Shown here piece by piece: positions 20,476 to 23,507 of a DNA stretch of 23,507 nt. The DNA lies in assembly GCA_964449165.1 (NCBI GenBank), contig CAYVAT010000042.1:1-23507 (forward strand), written 5' to 3'. A program made the translations under genes and the position numbers. Below the pieces are notes generated by a model. It did no database searches, was not told where the DNA came from, and saw only the letters and a program-made list of their open reading frames with translations. The stretch's first letter is position 1, and every line of letters begins with the position of its first letter. This stretch comes from CAYSCW01 sp964449165. GTDB taxonomy: Bacteria; Acidobacteriota; Aminicenantia; Aminicenantales; Aminicenantaceae.

Positions 20476-21697
20476 GAAAGGACAAAAAAGACGTCTTATC
20501 TCCTGGCTTTGGGCTCTTCTCTGGATTTTAGCTATTTTTCTTGTTGTCCCCCTGGCACGAAATATCCAAAGCTTTGTCTCAGCCCGTTGGGGAAGTTCCC
20601 TGTTTGGATATGTCGTGCTGGCTGCAGTGGGAACTGTCTCTGTATTTCTTTTTTTCTTCCTTTATTTCCGCCGAAAAATCCGAAGAGTATCCAACTACTT
20701 CTGGCTGTTGTTGGTGACAATGCTATATGTCTATTTCACCATCAAGCTCTGGGATGTCCCTGTAGAAGCTATCCATTTTCTTGAGTACGGTTTCCTGGGC
20801 TTTTTCCTGTTCAGGGCTCTAAAATTCAACATAAAGGATAAAAGTGTCTTTTTTATCGCTTTCCTCATCGGGACACTGGTAGGCATCTTTGATGAGATTC
20901 TTCAGTGGATCGTACCACTCAGGCTCTGGGATATTCGCGATGTAGGCCTCAATGCCCTCTCCTGCGGCCTGTTCCAGATAGGGCTCTGGAAGGGCATCCG
21001 GCCTCAAAACATCTCCTCCAAAATCAAGCCTAAATCGTGGAAAATCCTTTCTTTCATGCTGGGAGTAAACATTATTCTCCTGGGCCTTTGTCTTTCCAAT
21101 ACTCCTACACGAGTCTCAAAATACACAAAGGCCTTTTCATCCCTCTCCTTCCTTAAAAAAGAGGAACCGATGAATCGATTTAAACACAGGTATAAAGATC
21201 CGGATATCGGCATATTTTATTCACTTCTCAGCCCAGCCGAGTTAACAGAGGAGGACACCAAGCTGTCAAGACAAAACGCGCAGACTCTGAAGGAATGGAA
21301 AAGAAAAACCTTCAAGGAATTCAGACAGCACCGCCACCCCCTTAAATTTCCCTTTATCTATGAGCTACGCTTTCATGTGGAGATACGGGATGGAAATTTC
21401 AATCAGGCTTTACTAACAGAAAAGGAAGACAGAAAAAAGATGCTCTTCCTGGCCGCTTACAAAGAAAATCTCATCCTGGAGAAATACTTCGGCAATACTC
21501 TCCAGAAAGCCTCTTATAGCTGGGATAAAGAGAAACAAATCGTCGCAGAAGCCTCTATCGATAAGAACAATCCCTACAAAAGCCCTGTTAGCTTTGGTAT
21601 CGTCTTTCCCTGGAGCGAAAAAACCATGTGGCTTCTTATTTTCGCATTATTGGTCATTCTATTTCTTTCTAACCTTCTGTATTCCCGCCACTATTAA
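20456..21697 (+). CDS. VanZ-like multi-pass membrane protein with extra extracytoplasmic domain
   Basis: This is a 413-residue protein. Membrane helices lie at about 15-33, 50-70, 80-98, 106-121, 130-147 and 197-213. The VanZ-like core is EAIHFLEYGFLGFFLF (104-119) and IFDEILQWIVPLRLWDIRDV (144-163), the family's H-x-x-x-Y and D-E-x-x-Q...R-x-x-x-x-x-D-x-x-x-N pattern. Residues 220-388 form a soluble charged domain I do not recognise, closed by a last helix at 391-408. VanZ proteins are linked to teicoplanin resistance and envelope processes, but most are uncharacterised. The ATG at 20456 lies inside copy A of the repeat, with AAGGG about 11 bases upstream; GTG 20429 and TTG 20474 are alternatives. 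Confidence 0.75.
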   Translation: MDRNRRLKGQKRRLISWLWALLWILAIFLVVPLARNIQSFVSARWGSSLFGYVVLAAVGTVSVFLFFFLYFRRKIRRVSNYFWLLLVTMLYVYFTIKLWDVPVEAIHFLEYGFLGFFLFRALKFNIKDKSVFFIAFLIGTLVGIFDEILQWIVPLRLWDIRDVGLNALSCGLFQIGLWKGIRPQNISSKIKPKSWKILSFMLGVNIILLGLCLSNTPTRVSKYTKAFSSLSFLKKEEPMNRFKHRYKDPDIGIFYSLLSPAELTEEDTKLSRQNAQTLKEWKRKTFKEFRQHRHPLKFPFIYELRFHVEIRDGNFNQALLTEKEDRKKMLFLAAYKENLILEKYFGNTLQKASYSWDKEKQIVAEASIDKNNPYKSPVSFGIVFPWSEKTMWLLIFALLVILFLSNLLYSRHY

Positions 21698-22126
21698 ATA
21701 AGGACAGCACATCTTTTTTCTCTAAGCATCTTCTTGATGAGTGAAGACATCTCATCCCCATGCCCGCTCGCCTCCGGATGATTTCCTCATCAGCTTACCT
21801 GACTGCTGAGTATTTGTAGATTGTACTTTCTCATCTTCGTTTCTGTGATCATTGAAAACATCTCATCAAGTCATGTAGTGAAGCGGTGGTTGCTGTCCAT
21901 CCGGAGCCCATAGTGGTGGCTGGGAGGGTCTTGGCGAGGATGGACGGGAACCGACGCTTCAAGGAATAAGCGAATTTTCCTCGTAAGGGGAAATCCGTGG
22001 GCTGACAATCCCCCATCCCTCATCCCTATCACGGAAATAGTGATGCTGACTTCCTCTAAAAAACATTTGCCTTTGGCATAAAAATAGTATAAATTTAATT
22101 GACAATTTTCGTAGGAGGAAATGACT
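21698..22126. other. Intergenic region after the VanZ-like gene
   Basis: No gene is supported. It holds a 21-base near-duplicate pair: GATGAGTGAAGACATCTCATC at 21736-21756, itself a GATGAG/CTCATC hairpin, and 21848-21868, 18 of 21 identical. Copy B of the 77-bp repeat follows at 21884-21960. A nine-codon ATG frame inside copy B (21941-21970) mirrors the first codons of the VanZ-like gene. Confidence 0.5.
21884..21960 (+). repeat. 77-bp hairpin repeat, copy B
   Basis: This copy has the same orientation and length as copy A, with 9 substitutions. The arms at 21884-21903 and 21939-21958 still pair over most of their length (two G-U pairs and two mismatches). The best-kept part is the centre, CATAGTGGTGG and GGGTCTTGGCGAGGATGGA, rather than the arm ends. 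It lies about 170 bases upstream of the DUF4412-like gene. Confidence 0.8.
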
Positions 22127-22882
22127 ATGAATAAAAAAATTACGCTTTGGGGCACAATCCTTATCTTTGCTCTCTCCATGGCTCTCTTCCCAAACCCGGC
22201 AAAAGCTGATACTTACATCAAGAAAATGAAACATACAGATGCGGTCACGGTTATGGGACAAACTCAGCCCGCAAAAGATGAAGAAGGGGTAACCTGGATG
22301 AGTGCAGATAAGATGAGAGAGGATGAAGGAACGAGCAAATCGACTATCATACGCTTTGACCAGAATAAGATCTACGTCATCGATCATGATAAAAAGGAGT
22401 ACACAGAAATCGGCCTTCCTATCGACTTTGAGAAAGTGCTTCCTCCTGAGGCACAGCAGATGATGCAGATGATGCAGGTCACGGCCAAAGTTACAGAGAC
22501 TGGAGAAACCCAGAATATCAAAGGATGGGATTGTAAAAAGTACCTGCTGGAACTCGGTATCTCCATGATGGGGATGAACATGCCCATGAAGATGGAGATG
22601 TGGGTCACCAAAGACCTGGATATTGATCTTGACCTTTATGAAAAATTCTATACCGAAATGCTCGCCCTCCAACCCATGTTCAAGGATTTTGCCGAAGAGT
22701 TTAATAAAATAGACGGCTATCCTGTGATGACTGATATGACAATGAACATGATGGGTTCAGAAATGAAATCCCACGAAGAAGTTGTCTCTGTTGAAGAAAA
22801 AGACGCTCCAGAGGGAACATACGAAATTCCCAGCGATTACACGAAATCAGAGACTTTCAATCCGTTCGAACAGAAAAGATAA
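22127..22882 (+). CDS. Exported DUF4412-like protein
   Basis: This is a 251-residue protein. Residues 1-27 form a signal peptide ending NPAKA-D. The mature protein follows the DUF4412 plan: MADK-like WMSADKMREDEG, IIRFDQNKIYVIDHDKKEYT, a Met/Gln-rich helix around EAQQMMQMMQV, then TETGETQNIKGWDCKKYLLE, MKMEMWVTKDLDID and GYPVMTDMTM. The G-x-x-C-K-x-Y element after 'T-G-E-T-x-x-I' is typical of these LolA/LppX-like periplasmic folds, which may bind lipids; function is unproven. The second ATG (22127) is preferred, 8 bases after AGGAGG; the first (22121) is too close to it. Confidence 0.78.
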   Translation: MNKKITLWGTILIFALSMALFPNPAKADTYIKKMKHTDAVTVMGQTQPAKDEEGVTWMSADKMREDEGTSKSTIIRFDQNKIYVIDHDKKEYTEIGLPIDFEKVLPPEAQQMMQMMQVTAKVTETGETQNIKGWDCKKYLLELGISMMGMNMPMKMEMWVTKDLDIDLDLYEKFYTEMLALQPMFKDFAEEFNKIDGYPVMTDMTMNMMGSEMKSHEEVVSVEEKDAPEGTYEIPSDYTKSETFNPFEQKR

Positions 22883-23022
22883 GGGTAAAAAAAGTTCAGC
22901 CTTCTCATATTTATTCAGTATTCGTAAAAAGAAGAACATAGGGCTTGAATTCCCCTTTCAACGCCTTCTGAAACAAGTTTCACAATAATCAGGAAAACTT
23001 AAATCATAAAAAGCGGGAATAG

Positions 23023-23361
23023 ATGAGGGTTTTGATCTGGATTCTCATTATAGCTGTTATCGGTTTCCTTGCCTATAATTATTTTCACTCTACCCCATCG
23101 GAAGAAGAAAAACAGGTGAAGGAGCTTGAGAAGAGGTTCAACACAGCAGTAGAGCAGTATGTACGGGCTGTGCGCACCACAGCAGAAATTGCCATGGCCA
23201 CAGTATCAGATTCTGACGAGGCAATAAGAAAAGTCAAAAATGTGAAAAAGGAGCTGGAAGAATTGAAGAAACACCTAAAAGAGGAGGATGCTCTCACAAA
23301 AGCAAAGAAGCTGGAAGAGAAAATCAGGGAATTTTACAGGAAGAACGAGATACTAGATTAA
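23023..23361 (+). CDS. Small membrane-anchored coiled-coil protein
   Basis: This is a 112-residue protein. Residues 3-20 (VLIWILIIAVIGFLAYNY) form one N-terminal membrane helix. The rest is a charged helix with clear heptads (EEEKQVKELEKRFNTAVEQY, then IRKVKNVKKELEELKKHLKE), probably a periplasmic coiled coil. No enzyme motif is visible. The ribosome site before ATG 23023 (GCGGGA) is weak. It follows the DUF4412-like gene by 140 bases and may be cotranscribed. The family is unknown. Confidence 0.65.
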   Translation: MRVLIWILIIAVIGFLAYNYFHSTPSEEEKQVKELEKRFNTAVEQYVRAVRTTAEIAMATVSDSDEAIRKVKNVKKELEELKKHLKEEDALTKAKKLEEKIREFYRKNEILD

Positions 23362-23414
23362 GGAAATGGATTACCAACAACCGATGAATGAGAAGCGGGA
23401 AAAAATTCGGGCAG

Positions 23415-23507
23415 TTACTTCAATTTTCTGATGCTATCCGCTGTTAGGACGTTATATCTTTGAACTTCTCTGATGCTGGTTCTCCTCCAATTCCCCAGTG
23501 CGATTTT
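23415..23507 (-). CDS. 3' end of a minus-strand gene entering from the right edge (partial)
   Basis: From the window edge the minus-strand frame reads KIALGNWRRTSIREVQRYNV then LTADSIRKLK and stops at 23417-23415. The 30 residues look protein-like and converge properly on the gene ending at 23361. The family cannot be named from this much, and a chance frame is not excluded. Confidence 0.4.
   Translation of the reverse strand, partial: KIALGNWRRTSIREVQRYNVLTADSIRKLK

Noticed and set aside
1..23507. CRISPR array, rRNA, intact transposase or phage genes
   Set aside because: No regularly spaced repeats, rRNA signatures or intact mobile-element genes were seen; only the fragments listed.

Overview
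The window reads as chromosomal DNA of an uncultured, moderately AT-rich Gram-negative bacterium, probably from a metagenome assembly: it has a 100-N scaffold gap at 11402-11501, small single-copy genes, Shine-Dalgarno starts and sigma70-type promoters. Several exported proteins, three TonB C-terminal domains, an ECF sigma/anti-sigma pair with a characteristic anti-sigma tail, a DUF4412-like protein, an AbfB protein and a TPR-protein remnant together recall Candidatus Aminicenantes or another Acidobacteriota-like lineage. That placement is inference from gene style only.

Layout. Positions 1-23 look like the 3' end of a tRNA. At 368-2222 lie two minus-strand exported proteins (one with an AbfB beta-trefoil), with a ~65 bp direct repeat on either side of the first. 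At 2380-3118 there is an insertion-sequence graveyard with a broken IS21 istB tail. At 3119-9343 are small, mostly single genes: a two-module exported protein, a TPR-gene remnant, a putative lipoprotein, a LysR regulator divergent from an NTF2-like exported protein, a BAHD-type acyltransferase, a PilZ protein, a ribbon-helix-helix protein and a TerB-like protein. At 9365-11401 a minus-strand operon holds a gene cut by the N gap, an extended SDR epimerase and a divergent ATP-grasp (Ddl-like) ligase.

At 11621-18255 lies the most distinctive block. A secreted carboxypeptidase-regulatory-like protein with a Trp/Arg-rich tail is followed by a REC-linker-TM-TonB fusion whose phospho-acceptor Asp is Glu, a small coiled-coil protein and a membrane protein. 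Convergent to these is an ECF sigma / zinc-finger anti-sigma / tandem-TonB operon. Two TonB-type proteins of different design beside dedicated regulators, with no ExbB, ExbD or TonB-dependent receptor in the window, suggest a regulatory or envelope-sensing use of TonB domains.

At 18529-20174 are a TspO/MBR protein and a trans-3-hydroxy-L-proline dehydratase-type racemase-family enzyme. At 20272-21960 a VanZ-like membrane protein has a leader containing three copies of a 20-nt arm (two direct, one inverted). These can form mutually exclusive hairpins, one of which buries the likely start codon; a second 77-bp copy of the element lies after the gene. The right end carries a DUF4412-like exported protein, a small TM/coiled-coil protein and the 3' end of a minus-strand gene.
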